Virus record (IMG/VR): IMGVR_UViG_3300042922_000343
Coordinates: 1 to 34,084 of that record
Strand: one strand, 5' to 3'
From: a virus
Length of the DNA stretch: 34,084 nt
The notes under the pieces were generated by a model that worked only from the letters and a program-made list of their open reading frames with translations, ran no database searches and was not told the DNA's origin. Each line of letters begins with the position of its first letter. Within the stretch, counting starts at the first letter, position 1. The translations under genes and the position numbers were made by a program. Shown here piece after piece: positions 27,289 through 34,084 of this stretch.

Positions 27289-30200
27289 ATGGCAGAAAAT
27301 CAAATCGACCGCTTAGAAATTCAAGTACAGACCCAAGCACAAAAAGCGAATGCCGACCTTGATAAACTCGTAAACAAACTCGAAAGAATGTCAAGTTCAC
27401 TCAACCGATTGAATGCCGGTGGATTGAAAAATCTTGCAAATGGCGTAGATTCTCTTGGTCGGTCTGTTCAGAATATGAGCACTGTCAAGACAGCCGATTT
27501 CACTAGACTTGCGAAGAATATTGAAAAGCTCGGTTCCATTAATCAATCCGGTATCAACAACACTGCCAACGCACTAAGGCAAATCTCATCCGCTTTGACG
27601 GCAACCAATGGAGCTTCTTCAAGTGTTCAAGGTATAGCTGATTTAACCAAAGGTATTTCTAAACTCGGTAATAAAAGCGTGTCGAACGCAATCACTAACC
27701 TACCATTATTGGCCAATTCTATGAAGCAGTTCATGACTGTTATGTCATCCGCTCCGAATGTATCTCAGAACCTCATTCAAATGACTAATGCCATGGCGAA
27801 TTTGGCTTCACAAGGCAGTAAATACAACTCAACGATAAAATCTATGGGTAATGCTGCCAAGAACCTCTCTAGGGCACACAACGAAGCTTACAAGAGCAAT
27901 ATGAACTTCTTCGCAAGTCTTAGTAAGTTAACGGTGGGATTTTATATTCTTAGACGTGCGGTTAGAGCTGCGCTGGAGCCGATTCAAAAAGCTATGGATT
28001 TCGGAGAAACCATCAACTTATTTGAGACATCATTTAAGAAGATCGGTATGGAGGCAGCAGAAGAGTCCGGATTAGAGTGGGGCAGTACCGCTGCCGATGC
28101 TTTTGCACTTGAATTTGTTGATAGAGCACAATCTTTCAATGATAAGATAACTAAGGCTTTGTCACTCGATCCTAACATGACTATGCAATATCAGGCGATA
28201 TTTGCTCAGATGGCTAATGCATTCGGATTGGCTACCAAGACTGTTAATAATTTTTCAGAGTCGTTTACGTTACTTGGATTAGATATTGCATCATTCTTCA
28301 ATACTGATGTTGAAGAGGCTATGGTTAAGCTCCGTGCTGGTCTGGCCGGAGAAACTGAACCATTAAGACGGCTCGGAGTAGATATCACTGAAGCAACGTT
28401 AAAAATGACAGCCATGAAATACGGCATTGAAGGTACCGTCTCTAAAATGAGCCAAGCCGCTAAGACACAATTAAGATGGCTTGCAATTATGGATCAAACT
28501 GAGACAGTATTCGGTGATATGGCTAAGACGATCCAGTCTCCAGCTAACCAAGCCCGTATCATGCAACAGCAAATGGAAAACCTCAGTCGTACCTTAGGTA
28601 CAATATTCCTTCCGATTATTACAAAAGTGCTACCATATGTTAACGCATTCTTTATCGCTCTACAACGATTGGCAAGTGTTATCGCCGGGGCAATGGGTTA
28701 TGAATTACCGGATTATACTGGTTCGGATATTTATCAAGATGTTACTGGAGATATTACTGGAATTGGTGATGCGGCTGGTGAGTCGAATAATGAAGTTAAG
28801 AAGCTACAAAAGTCCCTTGCAAGTTTTGACTCGCTCAATATTCTTTCAAGTGGTTCTGGTAGCTCTAAGGGCTCCGATGTCGGCGGTGGCTTTCCTGTTT
28901 TGGACGATGCGATTGCTCAGAGGACAGATTCCTACATGAAAAAATTCAACGATGAATTAGCTAAGATGTCTAACTCATCCAATGAAATTGCTGATAAAAT
29001 CAGTGGATTTCTTAATGAAATTGCAGAAAAAGCAAGCCCAACAACAACGGCCTTAAAGAACCTATGGAACAATGGTTTATCGAATTTCATGGGGTTTTAT
29101 GCAAATGGTGTTAAGGATTTTTATAATAACTTTTTAGTACCGGTTGGGTCGTGGGTTATTGGAAAAGGACTGCCTGATTTAGTAAACACCATTAATGATT
29201 TTTCAGATAATATAGACTTAATAGATTTATCACGTGCGTTCGGAAACTTGTGGGATTCATTAGCTCCATTTGCTATTAATGTCGGAACTGGATTTGTATC
29301 CTTTGTTGATGCTATTACGGAAATGTTGACACCTGTTGTTAACAATACAATATCTGATTTTGCCGATGGGATTAATGGTTTCACTACTGCAATCGGACTA
29401 ATACCTGAAGATACTGCCATTGCAATCGGTGGAGCTATTGCTGGAATTGCTACTGCATTCTTGCTATATAAAGGCGCAAAAACCGCCGTCAAGGTGATTG
29501 ATAGTTTGAATGTATCATTTAATGGCATGTTGACGGCAATCAAAGCACACCCAGTACTTGCTATAGCAACGGCTGTTACCGCAATTGCAAGCGCATTTAT
29601 CGCTCTCGATAAAGCGAAGTTTAACAGAAGCGAAATTGGATTATACATCCAGGAACTAGACAAATTAATTCAGCGTTCAAAGGATTTCAACGAAGAAACC
29701 AAGGAAATGTTGGAGAATCACGCTGAACGCAAGTCTGATATTGAGGCTGAATATGGTGCTGTTCAAATTTTAGCTGATAAATATTTCGATTTAGCAGATA
29801 AAGCATCTTTGACTAATGCAGAACAAGAATTATTGAAGTCTTATGCCGAAGAGCTTATTAAAAAGGTTCCTGAGTTGAGCGAATTAATCGATGAACAAAC
29901 TGGTGCTTATAAGGGAACCAAGGATGAAATTGAAGCCTTAATTGAAAAAACCAAAGAGTATTATCTTGTTCAAGCTGCCCAAGAAAGTCTTGTTGAAACT
30001 GCAAAAGCAATGTACGAGGCTGAAAAGAACCTGAAAGATTTAGAGGACGAAAGACAAGCCGTTGTTGATCTATTAGCTGAAAAGCAAACGGCATACAATG
30101 ACACCGTAAAAACCGCAGAAACCAATATGCATGGGGCTACCGAGGAGCAAAAACAAGCCGCACTAAAAGCAATTGAATTGTCCGCCGAGATATCGAAACT

Positions 30201-30804
30201 TGAAGGCGTACAAGACGATCTGGATGGACAAATTACCACGACTCGCAAAAGTCAGAAGAAACTCAATGATGAATTTGATTATGCGGCTGATTACATAAAG
30301 ACATATTCGGATACGGCTGGTGTTGAGATGCCCAAAGTTGAAACTTCGGTTAATACAGCTTTAAAAAATATTTACAAGACTGTATCTAATTTCAAGCTTC
30401 CCAATCTCAGCATTACAACCGATGTGTTGTATAAGTTGAGCGGGATTAGTGGTGACGATCCATTAGGCATCATTAAGCCGGAATATAAAGTCAAAGGCTA
30501 TGCTGGTGGCGGACACCCCAACACCGGAGAGTTTTTTATGGCTAGGGAAAACGGATTAACCGAGTATGTAGGCAGGATGGGTGGTAAAACCACTGTAGCC
30601 AATAACGCCGATATCTCAGCCGGTATCGAAGAAGCCGCATATCGAGGTTATATGAGAGCTGTAATAGAAACGAGAAGTATGAGCAATTCGGCTCCGGTTG
30701 TAGAGGTTCCGCTTTACCTTGACGGCGAAGAACTTGCTAGAGGAATTTATAACGGCAAACAGTCCTATGAAGGACGAATGAACCCTGTGAGAGTAGGAGG
30801 TTGA
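27289..30804 (+). CDS. Tape measure protein
   Basis: 1,171 aa; sets tail length and leaves with the DNA. The N-terminal 230 residues are helical repeats rich in Asn/Leu (LERMSSSLNRLNAGGLKNLA and similar), then a conserved segment (LEPIQKAMDFGETINLFETS ... ANAFGLATKTVNNFSESFTL, about 225-335) common to Firmicute tape measures. Two hydrophobic segments (AIAIGGAIAGIATAFLL about 705, VLAIATAVTAIASAFIA about 752) may insert in the host membrane. A coiled coil follows (about 785-1010), then the C-terminal GGHPNTGEFFMARENGLTEY motif. TTGACGGC words at 27595, 29485 (inverse), 29530 and 30719. Confidence 0.95.
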   Translation: MAENQIDRLEIQVQTQAQKANADLDKLVNKLERMSSSLNRLNAGGLKNLANGVDSLGRSVQNMSTVKTADFTRLAKNIEKLGSINQSGINNTANALRQISSALTATNGASSSVQGIADLTKGISKLGNKSVSNAITNLPLLANSMKQFMTVMSSAPNVSQNLIQMTNAMANLASQGSKYNSTIKSMGNAAKNLSRAHNEAYKSNMNFFASLSKLTVGFYILRRAVRAALEPIQKAMDFGETINLFETSFKKIGMEAAEESGLEWGSTAADAFALEFVDRAQSFNDKITKALSLDPNMTMQYQAIFAQMANAFGLATKTVNNFSESFTLLGLDIASFFNTDVEEAMVKLRAGLAGETEPLRRLGVDITEATLKMTAMKYGIEGTVSKMSQAAKTQLRWLAIMDQTETVFGDMAKTIQSPANQARIMQQQMENLSRTLGTIFLPIITKVLPYVNAFFIALQRLASVIAGAMGYELPDYTGSDIYQDVTGDITGIGDAAGESNNEVKKLQKSLASFDSLNILSSGSGSSKGSDVGGGFPVLDDAIAQRTDSYMKKFNDELAKMSNSSNEIADKISGFLNEIAEKASPTTTALKNLWNNGLSNFMGFYANGVKDFYNNFLVPVGSWVIGKGLPDLVNTINDFSDNIDLIDLSRAFGNLWDSLAPFAINVGTGFVSFVDAITEMLTPVVNNTISDFADGINGFTTAIGLIPEDTAIAIGGAIAGIATAFLLYKGAKTAVKVIDSLNVSFNGMLTAIKAHPVLAIATAVTAIASAFIALDKAKFNRSEIGLYIQELDKLIQRSKDFNEETKEMLENHAERKSDIEAEYGAVQILADKYFDLADKASLTNAEQELLKSYAEELIKKVPELSELIDEQTGAYKGTKDEIEALIEKTKEYYLVQAAQESLVETAKAMYEAEKNLKDLEDERQAVVDLLAEKQTAYNDTVKTAETNMHGATEEQKQAALKAIELSAEISKLEGVQDDLDGQITTTRKSQKKLNDEFDYAADYIKTYSDTAGVEMPKVETSVNTALKNIYKTVSNFKLPNLSITTDVLYKLSGISGDDPLGIIKPEYKVKGYAGGGHPNTGEFFMARENGLTEYVGRMGGKTTVANNADISAGIEEAAYRGYMRAVIETRSMSNSAPVVEVPLYLDGEELARGIYNGKQSYEGRMNPVRVGG

Positions 30805-30808
30805 TGTT

Positions 30809-31180
30809 ATGGCATCCAGTTACATACTAGAAGTAAATGGAATAGCACTTGAAGCACCAGCCTCCTGCACATGGGGGCTTCATTTTTTATCAAGCGAGGA
30901 ATCCGGTAGAGATACACAAAGCGGAGAAATGAACATTGATGATATCGCACAAAAGCGAGAATTGAGTAATATATCGTGGGCGTACCCCACAGAAACACAA
31001 GCTAGGGCAGTTTTACAAAAATTCATGACAAAACGAATGATGCAGATCAAATATGTGGATTTGCTTAATGGGATAGAAACTAGAACGTTCTACATGAGCG
31101 ATCCTACAGCTCAAGTGTATCGATGGTCGGATGGAATGAAAATATATACTTCACTCGGATTTAATCTGGTAGAAAAATAA
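30809..31180 (+). CDS. DUF6711-like tail protein, 123 aa (distal tail position)
   Basis: Begins four bases after the tape measure stop with GGAGG upstream. Beta-rich: SYILEVNGIALEAPASCTWG, ISWAYPTETQARAVLQKFMT, RTFYMSDPTAQVYRW, LGFNLVEK. The order (right after the tape measure) and the all-strand look suit a distal tail (Dit-like) hub component. The family is common in clostridial phages but not functionally studied as far as I know. Confidence 0.72.
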   Translation: MASSYILEVNGIALEAPASCTWGLHFLSSEESGRDTQSGEMNIDDIAQKRELSNISWAYPTETQARAVLQKFMTKRMMQIKYVDLLNGIETRTFYMSDPTAQVYRWSDGMKIYTSLGFNLVEK

Positions 31181-31205
31181 ATGATGATTGGGAGGTGGTT
31201 GCTCT

Positions 31206-33416
31206 GTGATAAATGTTAGTAATGAATTTAAGAACGCCGTCAAGGGTGATAACCGCCAATTCTATGCCGGAGCAGAAATCACTCTCTTTGACGGCACGGT
31301 TTTGAATTTGGATAACTCAAAAATTCGTAGTTTAAAAATTGAGGATGCAACAAGCCAAGACGGTTCATTTACAGTAGGTGGGGTAGTTGTCAATAAGCTC
31401 TCGCTCACATTTAATAATTTCAATGATGAATACTCCGAATACGATTTTACCGATGCTGTTATTCGCCCCACGGTAGGCCTTCAATTGTCTGAGACGATAG
31501 AAACTGTTAATAAAGGTGTTTTCACATCGGATTCGCCGAAATTCAGAAGTTCAGTAATCACCTTGACGGCACTTGATAATATGAGTAAGTTTGATAAGCC
31601 GTTTAGCGGAGTAAATCAGTCATATCCATGCACAGCACAAGATTTATTGAATACTGTCTGCACCTATTGCGGAGTGGTATTGGCTACGCAAAATTTTGAT
31701 AACTACAATTATGTTATTGCATCAAAGCCCCCAGCTATCGAATCAACAAATTGCCGTGAAGTTGTTTCGTGGATTGCTCAGTTGGGTGGAAATTTCGCAA
31801 GGTGCAATACCTCTGGTGCACTAGAAATTAAATGGTATGACTTTGAAGTATTTGAGCAAACCAACCTTGACGGCGGATATTTTGACGATACCGAAGAACC
31901 AAATTATCAATCCGGTGACAATGCAGATGGCGGTAATTTCACCAACTATTCAAGCGGAGATACCTTTGACGGCGGTACTTTTGATGATATGTCGAGATAC
32001 CATCATCTCTATTCTACCAAGTCCACTCCATCAATCGCCACAGATGATGTTGTGATAACAGGTGTTCAAGTATCTGATAACTCCGAAACGCCTCACACAG
32101 AGTTATTTGGACAAGTTGGATATATAATAGCTATTGAACAAAACGACCTCATACAGAGCCAATCAGATGCATTAGCGGTAGTAAACTTTGTGGGTAGTAA
32201 ATTGGTTGGAGTGAGATTTAGACCATTGACGGCAACCGTAAGAAGCGACCCAACAATCGAAGCTGGCGATGTTGCTTATGTGTCTACTCGCAAAGGTACA
32301 TATCAAATTTTTGTATCGAATGTGTCGTATGGAGTTGGACAGCCAATGCGAATAAGTTGTGATGCAGAACCCCCGGCGAGAAATTCGGCAACGCGATACT
32401 CAGCAGAAACTAAAACTTATGTTAAGGCAAGAGAAACTACCGACAAAAAATTAACCGCATACGATTTAATGGTGCAGCAACTTAACAATTTGATAAGCCA
32501 CTCATTTGGATTTTATTCTTCCGAGGAAGTTCTTCCAGATGGCTCTAAAATTTATTACAAACACGACAAACCAACCAGAGCGGAGTCAACAAAGATTTGG
32601 AAAGAAACCATAGATGCATTTGCCGTCAGTACGGATGGTGGAGTTACATATACAGCCGGATTTGATGTGAATGGTAATGCGGTATTCAACGTATTGTCAG
32701 CAATCGGTATTAATGCAGATTGGATACGACTTGGAAAACTATTGTCAAATGACGGAGCAACCCTCATCGATATGGCTTTTGGTGTTGCCAACTCCGATAA
32801 TTTTAGTTTTATTGATAACATACAGAATGGCTTTCCGTTGACAATGCCATTTAATATAGACGATAGTGTTTCAAGGATTAACAAGGTACTTCTAAAATTT
32901 ACACAACAGGCATTCAGGACATATTCGACAACGGCTAGCAGTGGAGGCGGTTCCAGCACTACAAGTTCAAGTGGTGGTGGTACTTCTACATCAAGTGGAC
33001 TTGGAGGGATATTAAATGCGCTTACAACATCTGCAACTATTTCAGGAAATACAGATGGAGTGGTAGCATCTGAAGCCTTGCCTCATAGCCATCCTATTAG
33101 CCTAGGTCAGCACCAGCATGCAGTTACACTAGATAGTCATACCCATGATGTCAGCATCCCGGCGCACACTCATGATGTCAGCATACCCAGTCATACACAC
33201 ACGTTGAATTTTGGTATTCAAGAGCAAGCGATTAGTAACAACGAAATTACAATTTATGTCGACGGAACACTTCGAGCAACCATGAGTGAATTGCAAGGCA
33301 TTATTGACTTGACGGCATTCGTCACAACTTCTGGATGGCATATCATTGAGGTTAGAAGCTCAACGCTGAAACGCATATCGGCACAAATAAATATTAAGTC
33401 ATACATAAGGAGTTAG
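31206..33416 (+). CDS. Tail tip/baseplate protein with His-x-His collar
   Basis: About 736 aa. GTG 31206 is preferred, 11 bases after GGGAGG; an in-frame TTG at 31188 overlaps that site. The N-terminal 390 residues (EFKNAVKGDNRQFYAGAEIT ... LTALDNMSKFDKPFSGVNQS ... ALEIKWYDFEVFEQ) are of the Tal/gp18 hub type. Residues about 220-260 carry repeats of Asp-Gly-Gly-x-Phe. A Gly/Ser/Thr-rich linker (about 577-602) leads to six His-x-His motifs (about 627-665), which in trimeric phage fibres bind metal ions along the axis, and then a short C-terminal domain. It carries the densest set of TTGACGGC words (31236 inverse, 31288, 31563, 31867, 31966, 32226, 33309). Confidence 0.85.
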   Translation: MINVSNEFKNAVKGDNRQFYAGAEITLFDGTVLNLDNSKIRSLKIEDATSQDGSFTVGGVVVNKLSLTFNNFNDEYSEYDFTDAVIRPTVGLQLSETIETVNKGVFTSDSPKFRSSVITLTALDNMSKFDKPFSGVNQSYPCTAQDLLNTVCTYCGVVLATQNFDNYNYVIASKPPAIESTNCREVVSWIAQLGGNFARCNTSGALEIKWYDFEVFEQTNLDGGYFDDTEEPNYQSGDNADGGNFTNYSSGDTFDGGTFDDMSRYHHLYSTKSTPSIATDDVVITGVQVSDNSETPHTELFGQVGYIIAIEQNDLIQSQSDALAVVNFVGSKLVGVRFRPLTATVRSDPTIEAGDVAYVSTRKGTYQIFVSNVSYGVGQPMRISCDAEPPARNSATRYSAETKTYVKARETTDKKLTAYDLMVQQLNNLISHSFGFYSSEEVLPDGSKIYYKHDKPTRAESTKIWKETIDAFAVSTDGGVTYTAGFDVNGNAVFNVLSAIGINADWIRLGKLLSNDGATLIDMAFGVANSDNFSFIDNIQNGFPLTMPFNIDDSVSRINKVLLKFTQQAFRTYSTTASSGGGSSTTSSSGGGTSTSSGLGGILNALTTSATISGNTDGVVASEALPHSHPISLGQHQHAVTLDSHTHDVSIPAHTHDVSIPSHTHTLNFGIQEQAISNNEITIYVDGTLRATMSELQGIIDLTAFVTTSGWHIIEVRSSTLKRISAQINIKSYIRS

Positions 33417-33454
33417 GGATAATCTAACTCCTTTAATTATACCAAAAAGGAGTT
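33407..33454 (+). promoter_or_regulatory. Mutually exclusive hairpins at a gene junction
   Basis: Segment A AAGGAGTTA (33407-33415, overlapping the stop codon), segment B TAACTCCTT(T) (33425-33434) and segment C AAAGGAGTT (33446-33454). B pairs with A or with C over nine bases. C contains the ribosome binding site of the next gene, so pairing B-C would hide it. Confidence 0.65.
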
Positions 33455-33460
33455 GATACC

Positions 33461-33769
33461 ATGGCATTAGGCAAAACCATAGTGACACCATCTGGAACGG
33501 CTAAGTTTTGGATTGTTAATTATGCAGTAAGAGATACATTTGCGAAAACTGCTTTCGCTCAATTAAGAGGTTATGCAAACAAAGAAGATTGCGATTCCGA
33601 TCTTGCATCTCTCGAACATTACGAATACAACATTCCAAAAACAGTATTTGATGATTTTTTCGGCACGGATGTTTTGAAAGAGTCCGGAGTATGCGATCTC
33701 GGACAGTTTTATAAATTTATTAAGCAATACGATGCTAGATTTGATGGTGCGGAAGATTTGATCTACTAA
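33461..33769 (+). CDS. Small tail-region protein, 102 aa
   Basis: ATG 33461 follows AAGGAG, which can be hidden by the hairpin just described. The protein (AKFWIVNYAVRDTFAKTAFA, then LASLEHYEYNIPKTVFDDFF and LGQFYKFIKQYDARFDGAED) is aromatic-rich with an acidic end. It lies between the tip protein and a fibre gene, so it may be a fibre accessory or chaperone. Not recognised. Confidence 0.7.
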   Translation: MALGKTIVTPSGTAKFWIVNYAVRDTFAKTAFAQLRGYANKEDCDSDLASLEHYEYNIPKTVFDDFFGTDVLKESGVCDLGQFYKFIKQYDARFDGAEDLIY

Positions 33770-33787
33770 TAGATAGGAGTTGATTAG

Positions 33788-34084
33788 GTGGCTATTGTAA
33801 TAAGAAAGGGAACCATTGATAAATTTGATAAAAATAAATTGTTGCCCGGAGAACTTGCCATAGTGACCAATGGCAGTACATATGGTAATGGTGCAATGTA
33901 TTTTTGTGCGTCGGCTGGTAATGTCAAGGAGATTGCAACGAGAGAAGATTTGCAATTAGTTTTAGATGCATCTGAAACATCATATGCTGCATTGCAGCAG
34001 TTGATTGCGGACTTAGAGAATAATCCAAGTGAGCTGACGAACATTTTAGCCAATATATCTAACTTATCCGCTCGTATGCAATCC
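33788..34084 (+). CDS. Tail fibre / receptor-binding protein, 5' part (cut by window)
   Basis: GTG 33788 with TAGGAG upstream; open to the last base (99 codons). The start VAIVIRKGTIDKFDKNKLLP, then GELAIVTNG...AMYFCASAGNVKEIATREDL, is the usual attachment module of Firmicute phage fibres (binding to the tail tip, with GELAI/xFC motifs), followed by a coiled-coil stretch (LQQLIADLENNPSELTNILA) where the fibre shaft begins. The receptor-binding part is outside the window. Confidence 0.8.
   Translation, partial: MAIVIRKGTIDKFDKNKLLPGELAIVTNGSTYGNGAMYFCASAGNVKEIATREDLQLVLDASETSYAALQQLIADLENNPSELTNILANISNLSARMQS

Larger units (their letters stand above)
5452..33316. repeat. Dispersed 8-bp word TTGACGGC, 28 exact copies
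   Basis: Plus orientation, start positions: 5452, 5796, 8291, 11031, 16993, 17481, 20747, 22072, 24595, 25883, 27595, 29530, 30719, 31288, 31563, 31867, 31966, 32226, 33309. Minus orientation (GCCGTCAA): 5991, 8499, 9241, 12190, 16410, 18275, 25013, 29485, 31236. Further TTGACGGT/ACCGTCAA copies: 10806, 17393, 20250, 22352, 24873 (plus); 10014, 10236, 13722, 19367, 22679 (minus); and TTGACGGG at 11957. The last base is C in 28, T in 10, G in 1 and never A. No seven-base match TTGACGG was seen in 1-5182. Function unknown; see findings. Confidence 0.9.
5183..34084. mobile_element. Siphovirus-type prophage, left and central part
   Basis: From just after tRNA-Glu to the right edge all recognisable genes are phage-type, in the order switch, early genes, small terminase, accessory island, large terminase, head, tail. 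The dispersed word TTGACGGC first appears at 5452 and is absent before, supporting a left boundary between 5182 and 5452. No integrase, lysis cassette or right attachment site is inside the window. An assembled phage or phage-plasmid contig is less likely because polC and tRNA-Glu are contiguous with it. Confidence 0.88.

Noticed and set aside
5452-33316. TTGACGGC as a series of promoters (-35 box)
   Set aside because: Copies checked lack a -10 box at 16-18 bp, occur in both orientations and inside structural genes.

Overview
The window joins the end of a chromosomal segment from a low-GC Gram-positive bacterium (Clostridia, probably a Lachnospiraceae-type organism) to the left and central part of a tailed-phage genome, almost certainly a prophage. 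The host call rests on a PolC-type replicative polymerase, strong GGAGG ribosome binding sites and an AT-rich phage. Host part (1-5182): the 3' part of polC, a LysE-type exporter and tRNA-Glu(CTC).

Phage part (about 5183 to the right edge). 5.2-6.4 kb: tRNA-adjacent repeats, a small zinc ribbon gene, a tandem array of four 47-bp repeats, and a lysogeny switch (small Cro/CI-like repressor on the minus strand, three operators ATACAC-N9-GTGTAT, two divergent promoters). 6.5-9.5 kb: short early operon dominated by a polyvalent protein (J-domain start, LPD29-like segment, C-terminal adenine methyltransferase). 9.5-10.2 kb: non-coding, with nine copies of TGTAACCA/TGGTTACA in 318 bp. 10.2-17.7 kb: the small terminase, then an accessory island (inverted serine recombinase, Tad1-like anti-defence protein, a roughly 700-nt structured non-coding RNA region containing an odd tRNA-like element, metallophosphoesterase, GIY-YIG homing endonuclease, several small phage proteins), which separates the small from the large terminase. 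17.8-34.1 kb: siphovirus morphogenesis in standard order: TerL, portal, scaffold, capsid with Ig-like domain, connectors, tail tube, tail chaperones with a -1 frameshift, tape measure, distal tail and fibre proteins. The right edge cuts a fibre gene; lysis and integrase genes are not seen, nor a recognisable replisome gene.

The most striking signal is not a gene. The word TTGACGGC (or GCCGTCAA) occurs 28 times across the phage part, on both strands, in several reading frames, in genes and between them, with 11 further copies differing only in the last base. I see none in the 5.2 kb of host DNA. About 0.9 would be expected by chance. It looks like a genome-wide phage DNA address (operator/stoperator, packaging, replication, or modification site). 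Second is the 12.8-13.5 kb structured RNA, whose size, phage setting and tRNA association fit the giant ornate phage RNAs (ROOL/GOLLD type). The 47-bp array, the TGTAACCA cluster, the Tad1-like gene and three Com-like or related zinc ribbons complete a set of regulatory and anti-defence features.
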